A stretch of 64,000 nt of DNA from Owenweeksia sp048267305 (GTDB lineage Bacteria > Bacteroidota > Bacteroidia > Flavobacteriales > Schleiferiaceae), in contig JBLWXT010000017.1 of NCBI GenBank assembly GCA_048267305.1, positions 16,045-80,044 of the forward strand, read 5' to 3'. The position numbers were made by a program, and so were the translations under genes. How positions within the stretch are numbered: the first letter of the stretch is position 1; every line of letters begins with the position of its first letter. Shown piece after piece: positions 19,198 through 28,877 of this stretch. A model generated the notes under the pieces. The model was not told the origin of the DNA, searched no databases, and saw only the letters and a program-made list of their open reading frames with translations.

Positions 19198-19949
19198 TGA
19201 TAGAGGTAAATAATTTGCACAAAGGATTTGGCGGGGAGGAAGTTTTAAAAGGGATTTCGGCCAAGTTTTATAAGGGAAAAACAAATTTAATTATCGGACA
19301 ATCGGGGTCTGGAAAAACGGTATTTCTTAAAAGCCTTGTTGGTCTTCATGAAATTGATCAGGGAGAAATTTACTATGATGGCAGGAGGTTGGCCGAAATG
19401 GATAATGATGCCAAAACCGCCCTTAGAACGGAAATGGGGATGGTGTTTCAGGGCAATGCCTTGTTCGACTCGCTTACCATAGAAGAGAATGTTACCTTTT
19501 CATTGGGGATGTTTAGTAAAATGTCTACCAGTGAAAAAAGAGATAGAGCCAACTTTTGTTTGAACAGGGTGGAACTGCAAAATGTAAATAGTAAATTCCC
19601 TTCTGAACTCAGTGGCGGTATGCAAAAGCGTGTGGCTTTAGCCAGAGCTATTGTAATGAATCCGAAATATCTTTTTTGTGATGAACCTAACTCAGGACTA
19701 GATCCAAAAACGGCTATCGTTATTGATCAGTTGATTCAGGAGCTTACCAAGGAGTATGATATGACCACCGTTATTAATACTCATGACATGAACTCTGTAA
19801 TGGAGATTGGTGATCAGGTGATTTATATTAAGTACGGACTGAAGGCCTGGGAGGGGAGCAGTGAAGAGATTTTGACCACCGATAATGAAGACATCAATGA
19901 CTTTGTGTATTCCTCAGAATTGTTTAAGAAAATTAAGAAGAGACTATAG
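19197..19949 (+). CDS. mlaF: ABC transporter ATP-binding protein (MlaF-like)
   Basis: ATPase partner of MlaE. Walker A IIGQSGSGKTVFLK (about residues 33-46), Q-loop MVFQGNALFDSL, signature LSGGMQKRVALARAI, Walker B YLFCDEPNSGLD and the H-loop NTHDMNSVM. The N(S)GLDP version of the D-loop and the MQKR signature are typical of the Mla/MCE subfamily. It starts inside the mlaE stop codon and ends before a strong stem-loop terminator. Confidence 0.94.
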   Translation: MIEVNNLHKGFGGEEVLKGISAKFYKGKTNLIIGQSGSGKTVFLKSLVGLHEIDQGEIYYDGRRLAEMDNDAKTALRTEMGMVFQGNALFDSLTIEENVTFSLGMFSKMSTSEKRDRANFCLNRVELQNVNSKFPSELSGGMQKRVALARAIVMNPKYLFCDEPNSGLDPKTAIVIDQLIQELTKEYDMTTVINTHDMNSVMEIGDQVIYIKYGLKAWEGSSEEILTTDNEDINDFVYSSELFKKIKKRL

Positions 19950-20007
19950 TACTGTGCAATTGACAGTTTGGGAAATACGTTTATTTCCTATTGCCTCCTA
20001 AAACGAG

Positions 20008-20041
20008 AAAACCCCTCTCAGCTACTGCCGGGAGGGGTTTT
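20008..20041. terminator. Rho-independent terminator between mlaF and the converging T9SS gene
   Basis: A 10-bp stem, AAAACCCCTC (20008-20017) with GAGGGGTTTT (20032-20041). The A run on one side and T run on the other allow it to work in both directions. It sits between converging genes, as expected for a shared terminator. Confidence 0.85.
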
Positions 20042-20063
20042 GTATTTTAAGACTTAAATCTTA

Positions 20064-21392
20064 CTACTTGTTGATAGTAAGTTTTGAAGTGCTTGAGTAG
20101 TTATCTCCTTTAACGTTTACAAGGTAAATACCTTTAGTAAGGTTAGAGAAGTTTCTGCTCAATTTTTCGTTTCCACTTACGCTTACTTCTTCAGCGTGTA
20201 CAACTTGACCAAGCATGTTTACAAGCTCGATAGTGTAAGTACCACCTTGAGTAATTGCAATGTTTACAATACCACTAGTTGGGTTAGGGTAAAGTTCAAC
20301 ATCGATGTTTGGAGTGTTTTCAGCAAGACCAATAGTACTTGTTCCTGTTACCCAAAAGTCGATAAGGTTACCACTTAAAGTTGATGGAGAAACATACTCG
20401 TTTCTAAATGCATCACTTCCGGTCCAAGCGTTGTATCTGGTGTTAGAGAAAAGAATGTTACTTAGAGCAGAGCTCGGAGATTGTAGATTCAATTCTTCAA
20501 AGAAATATGGAGTGTTGTCAGATGCGCTTGTAGCGTTAAGGTATAACCACCCCATGTTGTTTACATCTCCTTTACCACCTGATACGTAGTAAGTTTGCGT
20601 AAGAGGGTCGTAAGTATAACCTGGTTTGAATGTACAGAATACTCCGGTTTTTTCACCTGCTGCAGCCTGAATTGGTGCTGGAGGAACAATTTTAAGATAG
20701 CTGATAGCAGTATCAGAAGCTTTAAGAGCGTATTTAACAATCACCTTGTTAGGAGAGTTTACATCACCTTGTACGCCAATTGTTGCATTACCGGTATACC
20801 TTGGGGCAAGAATGTTGATCCTTGCAGGTTGAGAAGGAAATGTATTAGCTGGGTAACCAATACCAACTCTCCAGGTGTTGTCGTCATTAACATCTCCTGT
20901 GAAGATGGCAACTCTTAGTGTATCACCTGTTAAACCACTAACAGAGCTTGAAGTACGGTAACGAATACCTACATAAACAGTGTCGATGGTGTAAGCATCA
21001 GTAGTAGCAAAATACTGCTGACCAACTAGTGCAAAACCAACAGAGGTTGGGTCAAATGTTTGTCCGAAACCGTGAACGTTGATGTTGTCAGGGCCACTTC
21101 CGAAATCCTGAACATAGTTACTATCAGGAGCAAATGGAGTAAATACAGCCTGAATAGAAGCTGAATACAATACATCTGCGATATCAGCATGACTCATACG
21201 TTGGCTAACCAAACCACCTTGAGTTTTAGCAGCAACGTTGCGCTGTGCAGCTTTAGCAGCCATTTCAGCTTTTAGACTTTTAGCTTCTTTGGCAGATAAG
21301 CTTTCGGCTTTTATAGGATTTTCCGTAGAAATGTTTTGACCAAAAGCAGTAATGCTGGCCAAAAAACTGAGGGTTAGTAGAACTTTTTTCAT
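20064..21392 (-). CDS. Hypothetical secreted protein with T9SS type A sorting domain
   Basis: A 442-residue protein. The signal peptide is MKKVLLTLSFLASITAFGQ. Residues 25-60 are rich in Ala, Lys and Glu (possibly helical), and the middle part (about 75-350) is Ser/Thr/Tyr-rich without a motif I recognise. The last 75 residues are a T9SS sorting domain (VELYPNPTSGIVNI, GIYLVNVKG, TSKLTINK). A TAGATTTG box (minus, 21431-21438) lies 39 nt before the ATG. It stands alone between the bidirectional terminator and gcvP. Confidence 0.8.
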   Translation of the reverse strand: MKKVLLTLSFLASITAFGQNISTENPIKAESLSAKEAKSLKAEMAAKAAQRNVAAKTQGGLVSQRMSHADIADVLYSASIQAVFTPFAPDSNYVQDFGSGPDNINVHGFGQTFDPTSVGFALVGQQYFATTDAYTIDTVYVGIRYRTSSSVSGLTGDTLRVAIFTGDVNDDNTWRVGIGYPANTFPSQPARINILAPRYTGNATIGVQGDVNSPNKVIVKYALKASDTAISYLKIVPPAPIQAAAGEKTGVFCTFKPGYTYDPLTQTYYVSGGKGDVNNMGWLYLNATSASDNTPYFFEELNLQSPSSALSNILFSNTRYNAWTGSDAFRNEYVSPSTLSGNLIDFWVTGTSTIGLAENTPNIDVELYPNPTSGIVNIAITQGGTYTIELVNMLGQVVHAEEVSVSGNEKLSRNFSNLTKGIYLVNVKGDNYSSTSKLTINK

Positions 21393-21506
21393 AATAAATT
21401 TTAATCGTGTTATATAAACATTAAGAATTGCAAATCTAAATAAGTATTGCGTAACTAAAAAGTAATCCAGCTGTCAAAGCTATCCTACTTATTATAAGAC
21501 TCGCCC

Positions 21507-24377
21507 CTATTCAACAGCGTAAGCCTCCATAGGTTCACAGGTGCAAATAAGATTTCTGTCGCCATACGCATCATCCACCCTTCTTACAGAAGGCCAGAAT
21601 TTGTTAAGACTCACGTAATCAAGGGGGTAGGCTGCGATTTGTCTTGAGTAGGGCAGGCTCCATTCATCAGCGGTAAGCTGCTGCATGGTGTGCGGTGCAT
21701 TCCTCAAAGGATTGTTTTCCTTGTCAAAAGTATCGTCTTCTATACCAGAAATTTCCTTACGAATGCTTAAAAGTGCATCGCAAAACTGATCGAGTTCCTG
21801 TTTGCTTTCGCTTTCAGTAGGCTCTATCATAAGGGTTCCGGCAACGGGAAAAGAAACTGTAGGTGCATGGTAGCCATAGTCCATAAGACGCTTGGCAATA
21901 TCCACCACTTCAATGGAAGCGCTCTTTTTAAACGGGCGGCAATCCAAAATCATTTCGTGCGCCACGCGGCCTTTTTCGTTGGTATACAGTACATTAAACT
22001 CACTTTCCAGGCGGCTTTTCATGTAGTTGGCATTAAGGATGGCAAACTCAGTAGCCTGCCTTAGTCCTTTCGCGCCAAGCATTTTAATGTAGCCATAGCT
22101 GATAATAAGAATAAGACCGCTGCCATAAGGAGCAGCAGAAATAGCGTTAATGGCATTTTTACCTCCGGTTTTCACCAGGCGATGTCCTGGTAAAAATGGC
22201 GCCAGGTGCTCGGCTACTCCGATAGGTCCCATTCCGGGGCCACCGCCACCATGAGGTATAGCAAAGGTTTTATGCAGGTTGAGGTGGCAAACATCAGCGC
22301 CAATATTACCCGGGCTGGTCAATCCAACCTGAGCGTTCATGTTGGCACCATCCATATATACCTGTCCGCCATGCTCATGTATAATGGAAGTGATTTCCAT
22401 TACCGATTCTTCAAAAACACCATGGGTACTGGGGTAGGTGATCATTAGGCAGGAGAGGTTTTCGCTGTGCTTTTCAGCCTTTGCCTTCAAATCTTCAACA
22501 TCAATGTTTCCTGAATCATCACATTTTACCACCACCACTTTTGTGCCGGCCATAATGGCGCTGGCGGGGTTGGTACCGTGAGCCGAACTTGGGATTAGCG
22601 TCACATTTCTGTGAGAATCACCACGAGAGTTGTGATAGGCACGAATAACCATCAAACCAGCGTATTCGCCTTGCGCACCTGAGTTTGGCTGCAGTGATAC
22701 AGAATGAAATCCTGTGATTTCACAAAGGTCGCGTTCCAGTTCCGTAATCATTTCCATATAACCACCGGTTTGGTCGCCAGGGGCAAATGGGTGGATGTTT
22801 CCAAACAACGGCCAGCTCAATGGCAGCATTTCCGTGGCTGCGTTTAGCTTCATGGTGCAGCTTCCCAATGGAATCATGGAGTGGTTTAGTGAAAGATCCT
22901 TACGCTCCAGTTTTTTCATGTAGCGCATTAGTTCAGTTTCGCTGCGATAGCTGTTGAATACAGCTTGCTCCAGATATCCTGATGTGCGTTGTGTTGTTTG
23001 TGGGATGATGTTAAGGTCGAGCAGTTTTTCTACTTCAACAGCTTTTTCTCCCTTAGCTTCAGCAAAAATCTCTACCAATTCGCGTATAGCAGCAAGGTTT
23101 GTGGTTTCATTAAGGCTAATACCAACTTCGTGATTGCTGATGTAACGAAGGTTTACCTCGCGTGCCTCGGCAATTTCACGTATGGCAGCTGTATCAACAT
23201 CTCCGGTTTCTATCTTCAGGGTGTCAAAAAACGATTCGTTTAATTGCTCATAGCCCAGTTTGCGCAAAGCATCCGAAAGCGTTACCGCTGAAAAGTGAAT
23301 CTTCTTAGAAATATTTTCAATCCCTTTTGGTCCGTGATAAACGGCATACATACCCGCCATAACAGCCAACAGTACCTGCGCGGTACAAATGTTAGAAGTG
23401 GCCTTTTCTCTCTTAATATGTTGTTCGCGGGTTTGCAAAGCCATGCGCATGGCATTGTTACCATCCTTATCTAGGGTAACGCCTATTATCCTTCCGGGGA
23501 TAGCTCTTTTGTACTCATCCTTAGTGGCAAAAAAGGCAGCATGCGGACCTCCAAATCCTAAAGGAATACCCATGCGTTGAGTCGTTCCTACCACGGCATC
23601 CGCTCCCCATTCTCCGGGAGGTGTAAGTAAGGCAAGGCTTAAAATATCTGCAGCTACAGCCACTTGTACATCATTGGCCTTGGCATCCGCCATAAAATCG
23701 GTGTAGTCAAAAATTTCACCATCAGTGGCCGGGTATTGCAGCAATGCTCCAAAATACTCATCACTAAAGGAGAAATCGCGATGATCGCCAATAACCAACT
23801 CGATACCCATGGGCTCAGAGCGGGTTTTTAGCACATCAATATTTTGATGCAGGCAATGCATGGAAACAAAAAACTTATTGGCTCCGGCTTTCTTTTTATC
23901 GCGAGAGCGGCCTGCGTAAAACATGCTCATGGCCTCTGCAGCAGCGGTAGCTTCATCCAACAAGCTAGCGTTGGCAATAGGCAAGCCCGTAAGGTCGGCA
24001 ATCATGGTTTGGAAGTTTAAAAGAGCTTCCAGCCTTCCTTGAGAAATCTCAGCCTGATAAGGCGTGTAAGCCGTGTACCAGCCCGGGTTTTCTAAAATGT
24101 TGCGCTGTATAACACCAGGTAAAATGGTAGGATGGTATCCCAGGCCAATGTAGGTTTTGAAAACCTTGTTCTTTCGCCCGATATCCCTGATTCTACCCAA
24201 AAACTCATGCTCAGTATAGGCCTCAGTAAGATTTAAATCCTTCTTGAGGCGGATGTGTTTTGGTACAGTTTCATTGATCAAAGCATCCATTGAGTCAACC
24301 CCAACTGCCTTCAACATATCCTTCACATCTTCTTCCCTTGGTCCAATATGTCGGTAAGCGAATGAGTCTGTTGTCAT
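21507..24377 (-). CDS. gcvP: Glycine dehydrogenase (decarboxylating), P-protein of the glycine cleavage system
   Basis: PLP enzyme that decarboxylates glycine and passes the aminomethyl group to the lipoyl H-protein. At 956 aa it is the fused single-chain form, with both halves joined. The N-terminus FAYRHIGPREEDVKDML and GYHPTILPGVIQRNILENPGWYT are classic. The PLP lysine is Lys703 in NLHKTFAIPHGGGGPG. The C-terminal MIEPTESESKQELDQF is also typical. A TTG/TAnnTTTG promoter lies upstream. The gcvT and gcvH partners are not in this window; lpd, the L-protein gene, is at 45-46.4 kb. Confidence 0.97.
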   Translation of the reverse strand: MTTDSFAYRHIGPREEDVKDMLKAVGVDSMDALINETVPKHIRLKKDLNLTEAYTEHEFLGRIRDIGRKNKVFKTYIGLGYHPTILPGVIQRNILENPGWYTAYTPYQAEISQGRLEALLNFQTMIADLTGLPIANASLLDEATAAAEAMSMFYAGRSRDKKKAGANKFFVSMHCLHQNIDVLKTRSEPMGIELVIGDHRDFSFSDEYFGALLQYPATDGEIFDYTDFMADAKANDVQVAVAADILSLALLTPPGEWGADAVVGTTQRMGIPLGFGGPHAAFFATKDEYKRAIPGRIIGVTLDKDGNNAMRMALQTREQHIKREKATSNICTAQVLLAVMAGMYAVYHGPKGIENISKKIHFSAVTLSDALRKLGYEQLNESFFDTLKIETGDVDTAAIREIAEAREVNLRYISNHEVGISLNETTNLAAIRELVEIFAEAKGEKAVEVEKLLDLNIIPQTTQRTSGYLEQAVFNSYRSETELMRYMKKLERKDLSLNHSMIPLGSCTMKLNAATEMLPLSWPLFGNIHPFAPGDQTGGYMEMITELERDLCEITGFHSVSLQPNSGAQGEYAGLMVIRAYHNSRGDSHRNVTLIPSSAHGTNPASAIMAGTKVVVVKCDDSGNIDVEDLKAKAEKHSENLSCLMITYPSTHGVFEESVMEITSIIHEHGGQVYMDGANMNAQVGLTSPGNIGADVCHLNLHKTFAIPHGGGGPGMGPIGVAEHLAPFLPGHRLVKTGGKNAINAISAAPYGSGLILIISYGYIKMLGAKGLRQATEFAILNANYMKSRLESEFNVLYTNEKGRVAHEMILDCRPFKKSASIEVVDIAKRLMDYGYHAPTVSFPVAGTLMIEPTESESKQELDQFCDALLSIRKEISGIEDDTFDKENNPLRNAPHTMQQLTADEWSLPYSRQIAAYPLDYVSLNKFWPSVRRVDDAYGDRNLICTCEPMEAYAVE

Positions 24378-24408
24378 ATCTACGGTTTTATTTTAGATTT
24401 TTGAACGG

Positions 24409-24438
24409 CAAAAGTAACTACTTAAGCCATTTCACCAA
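24409..24438 (-). promoter_or_regulatory. Putative promoter of gcvP
   Basis: On the minus strand a TTG (plus 24436-24438) is followed after exactly 19 nt by TACTTTTG (plus 24409-24416), matching the Bacteroidota -33/-7 promoter. The -7 box ends 31 nt before the gcvP ATG. It overlaps the likely 5' region of the divergent UbiA-like gene. Confidence 0.6.
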
Positions 24439-24445
24439 GCAGAGG

Positions 24446-25339
24446 GTGTTAGATTATCTGTCACGCTTTTTAAACAGGCCATATTCTTTGAAAGAAATAT
24501 TTAAGTCTTTAGTTTACAGTAATATATGGGTGTCCCTGGCTGTGGCTTCCTTTACGTTTATTACTATGGTGAATTTGGTTACTATAAATGCCTATTTCCT
24601 TTTATTTGTTACCTGTTCCAGCATGTTTTCCTACAATTACATGCGTTTAGTAGATATCAGCGCCTATGACCTTCGGCATAATTTTAACTTCAAGGCGTGG
24701 ATTGTGGGGCATAGAAGACAGGTTTGGATTCTCACCCTGGTCTTTGGCCTGCTCACCCTTTTCTTTTTTCTGGAGATTTTTTCAATGCGCCTCGTCTGGC
24801 TTCTTCTTCTGCCAACTTTGGTTTCCATTTTATACCCCTTAAGTTTTAAGCGATCCTTTAGCGGCTTTACCTCTTTAAGGATGGTACCAGGGCTAAAAAT
24901 GTTTTTAATAGCTGCCACCTGGTCCTATGTTACCGTGTTTATTCCCGTAGCGCTTTATGGTTCGCTTGCGCTTGAAGATGTTTTAGAGTGCATGATGCGC
25001 ACAGTGCTGGTGTTGGGGCTGGTAGTGCCTTTTGATATCCGAGACGTAAGTTATGATGATCCCAACATGCGCACTATACCACAGGTGCTTGGCGCAGAAA
25101 GAGCCCGGCAGCTGGCCATGTTTTTTGTTCTGATTTACCAATTCTGGCTAGTGATGCGGTTCTTCTTTTTTGATGCTTCATTGCCGTTTACCATTGCCAT
25201 ATTAATTGGGTTGGAAATCGGCTACTGGCTGATCCGCTACTCCCATCGAGAACATAGCGATGAGTATTTTTCATTCTGGATAGAAGGGGTGCCGATTTTT
25301 TGTGCAATGCTGGTAGTGGTGGCTAGGGTACTTCTTTAA
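24446..25339 (+). CDS. UbiA-like integral membrane protein, probably degenerate prenyltransferase
   Basis: A membrane protein with about eight helices. The segment GLVVPFDIRDVSYDDPNMRTIPQVLG matches the second Asp-rich motif of UbiA prenyltransferases, but the first motif (NDxxDxxxD) is replaced by SYNYMRLVD, so catalysis is doubtful. Similar UbiA-like proteins of unknown role occur in Bacteroidota. The frame is open back to 24290, overlapping gcvP; GTG 24446 (297 aa) or TTG 24488 (N-terminus KEIFKSLVYSNIWVSLAVA, which fits the helix start well) are the plausible starts. It is divergent from gcvP. Confidence 0.7.
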   Translation: MLDYLSRFLNRPYSLKEIFKSLVYSNIWVSLAVASFTFITMVNLVTINAYFLLFVTCSSMFSYNYMRLVDISAYDLRHNFNFKAWIVGHRRQVWILTLVFGLLTLFFFLEIFSMRLVWLLLLPTLVSILYPLSFKRSFSGFTSLRMVPGLKMFLIAATWSYVTVFIPVALYGSLALEDVLECMMRTVLVLGLVVPFDIRDVSYDDPNMRTIPQVLGAERARQLAMFFVLIYQFWLVMRFFFFDASLPFTIAILIGLEIGYWLIRYSHREHSDEYFSFWIEGVPIFCAMLVVVARVLL

Positions 25340-25419
25340 AAGCCAGAAGTAAAGGGGCTGGCCATAAAAATATATATACAGTAAATTGCTCGCTGCATTG
25401 ATGAATCAAAAGCTCAACT

Positions 25420-27237
25420 ATGAAAACAATTTTTACTGTTCTTTCAATCATTATTGTCTCCAACTTTTTATCAGGTCAATCTATCATTTATGTAGATAGC
25501 TCCAATGTAAGTTCTGGTAGCGGTTCCAGTTGGGCATCTGCTTACACAAGCTTTCAACAGGCACTAGAGGCTGCTCAGCCTGGTCAGCAAATATGGGTCG
25601 CTAAGGGCACTTATGTTCCTTCAAAAGACTATAGTGGAAATGTGCCTTCAGATTTAAAGAAAACAACTTTTACGTTACGCAAGGGGGTGAAAATTTATGG
25701 CGGCTTTGTAGGTACTGAAACCAGTATCAGCCAGCGCAATTGGAGATCCAATAAATCAGTACTTTCTGGTTTTCATGGACCCAAACAGTCTGAAGTAGTT
25801 GTCCGTGGAGATAGTATTGATTCCACAGCCAGTTTAGATGGATTTTATATTACAAAATCTAAGGGTAATAGCTCTCTCATACGAGGAGGGGGAATATTCC
25901 TAAGGTATTCCAACATGACTCTATCAAACCTCGTAATACATCAAAATGAAGCCTATTGTGGGGGAGGTATTGGGATGCAGTATTCGAGTCCCACTGTAGT
26001 GAATGTCCATATTTATGATAACAACATATTATCTACAAATAATGATAGTGGAGGTGGAGTATTTGTTGAGCAAGGACATCCCAATCTGATTAATTGCTTG
26101 ATAGTACAAAACACATCTCCTGCAGCTGGTGGTGGTATTGCTTGCCGAAATGCCTCTCCGGTTCTTCACAATGTCACTATTAGTGGAAATATTGCTCCAG
26201 GGTTTCCAGTTTCAGGGGGAATGCGTAATGTCAGCAATACACAGGCCTTAGCATCATTGCCCTTAGTGTATAACTCAATAATTGAAGGCGGAATTCACAA
26301 TTCAATATACTCTCAACCAAAATTCTCGAATTGTATTGGTGTTTGGGGAAGAATAGGAGGTATCGATACGGTAATGGGAATAGATGGCGGAAGTAACCTC
26401 GATACTTCAGTTTACTATACAGATTCCGCCAATGGAAATTACATCGCAGCTCACTGCTCACCAAATATTGATGAGGGAAGTAACCAGTATTTACCAAAGG
26501 ACTTTCTGGATTTAGATTATGATGGAGATACTACGGAGCTTTTACCAGTTGATCTTTTTGGAAGACCTAGAGTGCAAAATGGTATTGTTGATATGGGAGC
26601 TTTTGAAGGTGCTTCATCATCTGATACCGTTGAGACCAAGTTGTGTTATGGAGATACACTGAGTGTTGCGGGAAATATCATTACAAGACAAGGTGTTTCC
26701 TTGCTTTCCTTTCCCCGAACTGGCCTTTGCGATTCTCTTGTGTATTATGATGTGCAGAGCCCAATAGACCCACAGATAACTGTGAATGCCTCTAACAAAA
26801 CTCTAACGGCTTCTATAAGTAATGCCAAATATCAATGGTATGACTGTACCAATGCCTTTGCCTTGCCGGGAGATACAAACCAGATTTTCAGCCCGTGGGT
26901 GCCGAGCTCCTACAGTGTAATAATTACCGAAAACGGATGTACTGATACTTCGGAATGTGTTAATGTAACTCAGGTAGGATTGCCTGAAATGGGTGATGTT
27001 TTTAAAATTAATGTTTTTCCTAATCCTTCTTCAGGCCTATATACCCTGGAGTTTTCAGAGGCCTATACAGATGTGCAGATTCAGGTTATGGATATAAGTG
27101 GAAAGATAATTTATCAGCAAAACTCAAATTCCACAGGCACAATTCTGTTGAATATTTCAGATAGCCCTGCGGGTTTATATATTCTTAAGCTTACCACCGA
27201 AAAAGGTGTTAATGCACTTCAACTCGTTAAGGAATAG
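25420..27237 (+). CDS. Right-handed beta-helix protein with T9SS type A sorting domain
   Basis: A 605-residue secreted protein with signal peptide MKTIFTVLSIIIVSNFLSG. The start of the mature part, IYVDSSNVSSGSGSSWASAYTSFQQAL, is the usual opening of the DUF1565/choice-of-anchor beta-helix proteins. Residues about 40-290 carry parallel beta-helix coils (GGGIFLRYSNMTLSNLVI, GGGIGMQYSSPTVVNVHIY, GGGIACRNASPVLHNVTIS). A DIDGDxRP-like segment (DLFGRPRVQNGIVDMGAFEG) closes the helix. An Ig-like spacer follows, and a T9SS sorting domain (INVFPNPSSGLYTLEF, GLYILKLTTEKG) ends the chain. The role is unknown. Confidence 0.85.
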   Translation: MKTIFTVLSIIIVSNFLSGQSIIYVDSSNVSSGSGSSWASAYTSFQQALEAAQPGQQIWVAKGTYVPSKDYSGNVPSDLKKTTFTLRKGVKIYGGFVGTETSISQRNWRSNKSVLSGFHGPKQSEVVVRGDSIDSTASLDGFYITKSKGNSSLIRGGGIFLRYSNMTLSNLVIHQNEAYCGGGIGMQYSSPTVVNVHIYDNNILSTNNDSGGGVFVEQGHPNLINCLIVQNTSPAAGGGIACRNASPVLHNVTISGNIAPGFPVSGGMRNVSNTQALASLPLVYNSIIEGGIHNSIYSQPKFSNCIGVWGRIGGIDTVMGIDGGSNLDTSVYYTDSANGNYIAAHCSPNIDEGSNQYLPKDFLDLDYDGDTTELLPVDLFGRPRVQNGIVDMGAFEGASSSDTVETKLCYGDTLSVAGNIITRQGVSLLSFPRTGLCDSLVYYDVQSPIDPQITVNASNKTLTASISNAKYQWYDCTNAFALPGDTNQIFSPWVPSSYSVIITENGCTDTSECVNVTQVGLPEMGDVFKINVFPNPSSGLYTLEFSEAYTDVQIQVMDISGKIIYQQNSNSTGTILLNISDSPAGLYILKLTTEKGVNALQLVKE

Positions 27238-27348
27238 AAAGCTTTTAGTCTATATCACGAATTGGTTGTTTGAGTATTTTATGATTTTTGACCTATCAGG
27301 TTTCCAAAAAGCTGTCAGGTCTGTAACCTACAATCCTTAATTTCGCCT

Positions 27349-27366
27349 TGCCTACCGTCAGGCAGG
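27349..27366. repeat. Small palindrome with CCGTCAGG core before kynU
   Basis: The hairpin TGCCT, loop ACCGTC, AGGCA lies about 40 nt before the kynU ATG. Its core resembles the palindromes at 46475-46494 and 55426-55469, so it may belong to a small dispersed repeat. It directly follows a TAATTTCG sequence (27338-27345) that could be a weak -7 box, in which case the hairpin lies in the 5' untranslated region of kynU. Confidence 0.4.
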
Positions 27367-27402
27367 TACACAACATTTTATCATCCATCAACCACATTAT
27401 AT

Positions 27403-28689
27403 ATGGAGTATCGTTTTTCGGAAGATTTTGCCCTTGAAGCAGACCAGCAGGATCCTCTAAAGGAATTGAGAAAAGAAATTGTATTTCCTCAGCATAATGG
27501 TCGCGAGGCTGTTTACTTTACAGGAAATTCTCTTGGTTTACAAGCCAAAAAGGCACGCCAATACGCTAATGAAGAATTTGATGACTGGGCCACATTTGGA
27601 GTGGAAGGTCATGTACATTCCCGCAGGCCGTGGTTGCACTACCATGAGTTTTTTACCAAGCCCTTGGCTAAGATTGTAGGAGCTAAACCGGAGGAAGTAG
27701 TGGCTATGAATGGTCTTACTACCAATTTACATCTTATGATGGTGAGCTTTTTCAGGCCTTCCGGCAAACGGAAAAAAATACTTTGTGAGGGAAAGGCCTT
27801 CCCATCTGATCAATATGCCTTGCGCAGTCAGCTGCGCTTTCATGGTTTGGAGGAGAGCGATCTCATAGAACTAAAGCCCGATCCGGAAACGGAACTGATT
27901 AGTGATGAGCGCGTTTTGCAGGCTATTGAAGAGCATGGTGATGAAATAGCATTGGTGATGCTGGGTGGAATGAATTACTACACCGGCCAGTTTTTCGATA
28001 TGGAAGCCATCACCCGAAAGGGACAGGAGGCCGGAGCCATAGTGGGATGGGATTTGGCACACGCTGCCGGAAATGTGCCTTTAAAACTTCACGAGTGGAA
28101 CGTAGATTTTGCCGCCTGGTGTGGCTATAAATATTTGAACAGCGGCCCTGGTGGGGTGAGTGGTGTGTTTATTCACGAGCGCCATCACGGGCAAACCGAT
28201 ATTCCGCGTTTTGAAGGCTGGTGGGGACATGATAAGGCCACTCGCTTTCAAATGCCGGATGAATTTAATCCTATACCTACCGCTGAGGCCTGGCAACTGA
28301 GCAATGCCCCTGTATTTGCCATGACTCCATTGTTGGCCAGCCTTGAATTGTTTGAGGAAGCCGGAATGGAAAGACTTCGTGAGAAATCGGTAAAGCTTAC
28401 CGGCTACATGGAGTTTGTGATTAATGAAGTGAGGAAAAGCACAGGGGTGCCCTTAAAGGTGCTTACTCCACATGACCCTGAAAAGCGCGGGGCACAACTC
28501 TCTATGGTAGTGCCAAAGGTTGGTAAAAAAGTTTTTGATGTACTTACCGAGCAAGGGGTAATAGCTGATTGGCGCGAACCTGATGTAATCCGCATGGCTG
28601 CTGTGCCTCTGTATAATAACTTTGAAGATATATACCGCTTCGGAAAGATTTTGGAAAGAAGCCTGAAGGAGATTGGCCAGAAGATTTAA
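27403..28689 (+). CDS. kynU: Kynureninase
   Basis: PLP enzyme cleaving kynurenine or 3-hydroxykynurenine to anthranilate or 3-hydroxyanthranilate plus alanine. Signatures: VYFTGNSLGLQAKKAR near the N-terminus, NGLTTNLHLMMVSFF, WDLAHAAGNVPL and the PLP lysine Lys243 in CGYKYLNSGPGG, followed by GWWGHD. At 428 aa the length is normal. With kmo 188 nt downstream it supports the tryptophan-to-quinolinate route, either for NAD synthesis or tryptophan breakdown; tryptophan dioxygenase and 3-hydroxyanthranilate dioxygenase are not in the window. A composite repeat separates the two genes. Confidence 0.96.
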   Translation: MEYRFSEDFALEADQQDPLKELRKEIVFPQHNGREAVYFTGNSLGLQAKKARQYANEEFDDWATFGVEGHVHSRRPWLHYHEFFTKPLAKIVGAKPEEVVAMNGLTTNLHLMMVSFFRPSGKRKKILCEGKAFPSDQYALRSQLRFHGLEESDLIELKPDPETELISDERVLQAIEEHGDEIALVMLGGMNYYTGQFFDMEAITRKGQEAGAIVGWDLAHAAGNVPLKLHEWNVDFAAWCGYKYLNSGPGGVSGVFIHERHHGQTDIPRFEGWWGHDKATRFQMPDEFNPIPTAEAWQLSNAPVFAMTPLLASLELFEEAGMERLREKSVKLTGYMEFVINEVRKSTGVPLKVLTPHDPEKRGAQLSMVVPKVGKKVFDVLTEQGVIADWREPDVIRMAAVPLYNNFEDIYRFGKILERSLKEIGQKI

Positions 28690-28735
28690 AGGTCAATGCT
28701 GATAAGGGTATCAGAAGTTACGTGAAAGTTTGTAA

Positions 28736-28855
28736 GCCCCAACGGGGCGACATATAAAAACCCCATGGTGCAAGCCATGGGATTAATGAAGAGAAAGGTT
28801 CACAGGATTTTGGCATGTGTTTTTGCCTGAAAGGCATAAAACCATGACAAAATCC
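28736..28855 (+). repeat. Composite REP-like/long-hairpin repeat, copy A
   Basis: Three hairpins lie in series between kynU and kmo. First, GCCCC-AAC-GGGGC (28736-28748). Second, CCCATGG (28762-28768) with CCATGGG (28775-28781). Third, a 23-position imperfect stem (28805-28827 with 28833-28855) whose right arm contains AAAACCATGACAAAAT. The third stem has a G opposite A after the outer GGATTTTG, the same mismatch seen in copies B, C and D. It begins 47 nt after the kynU stop and ends 22 nt before the kmo ATG. Confidence 0.8.
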
Positions 28856-28877
28856 AATAACAAAACAAATTGAATAC

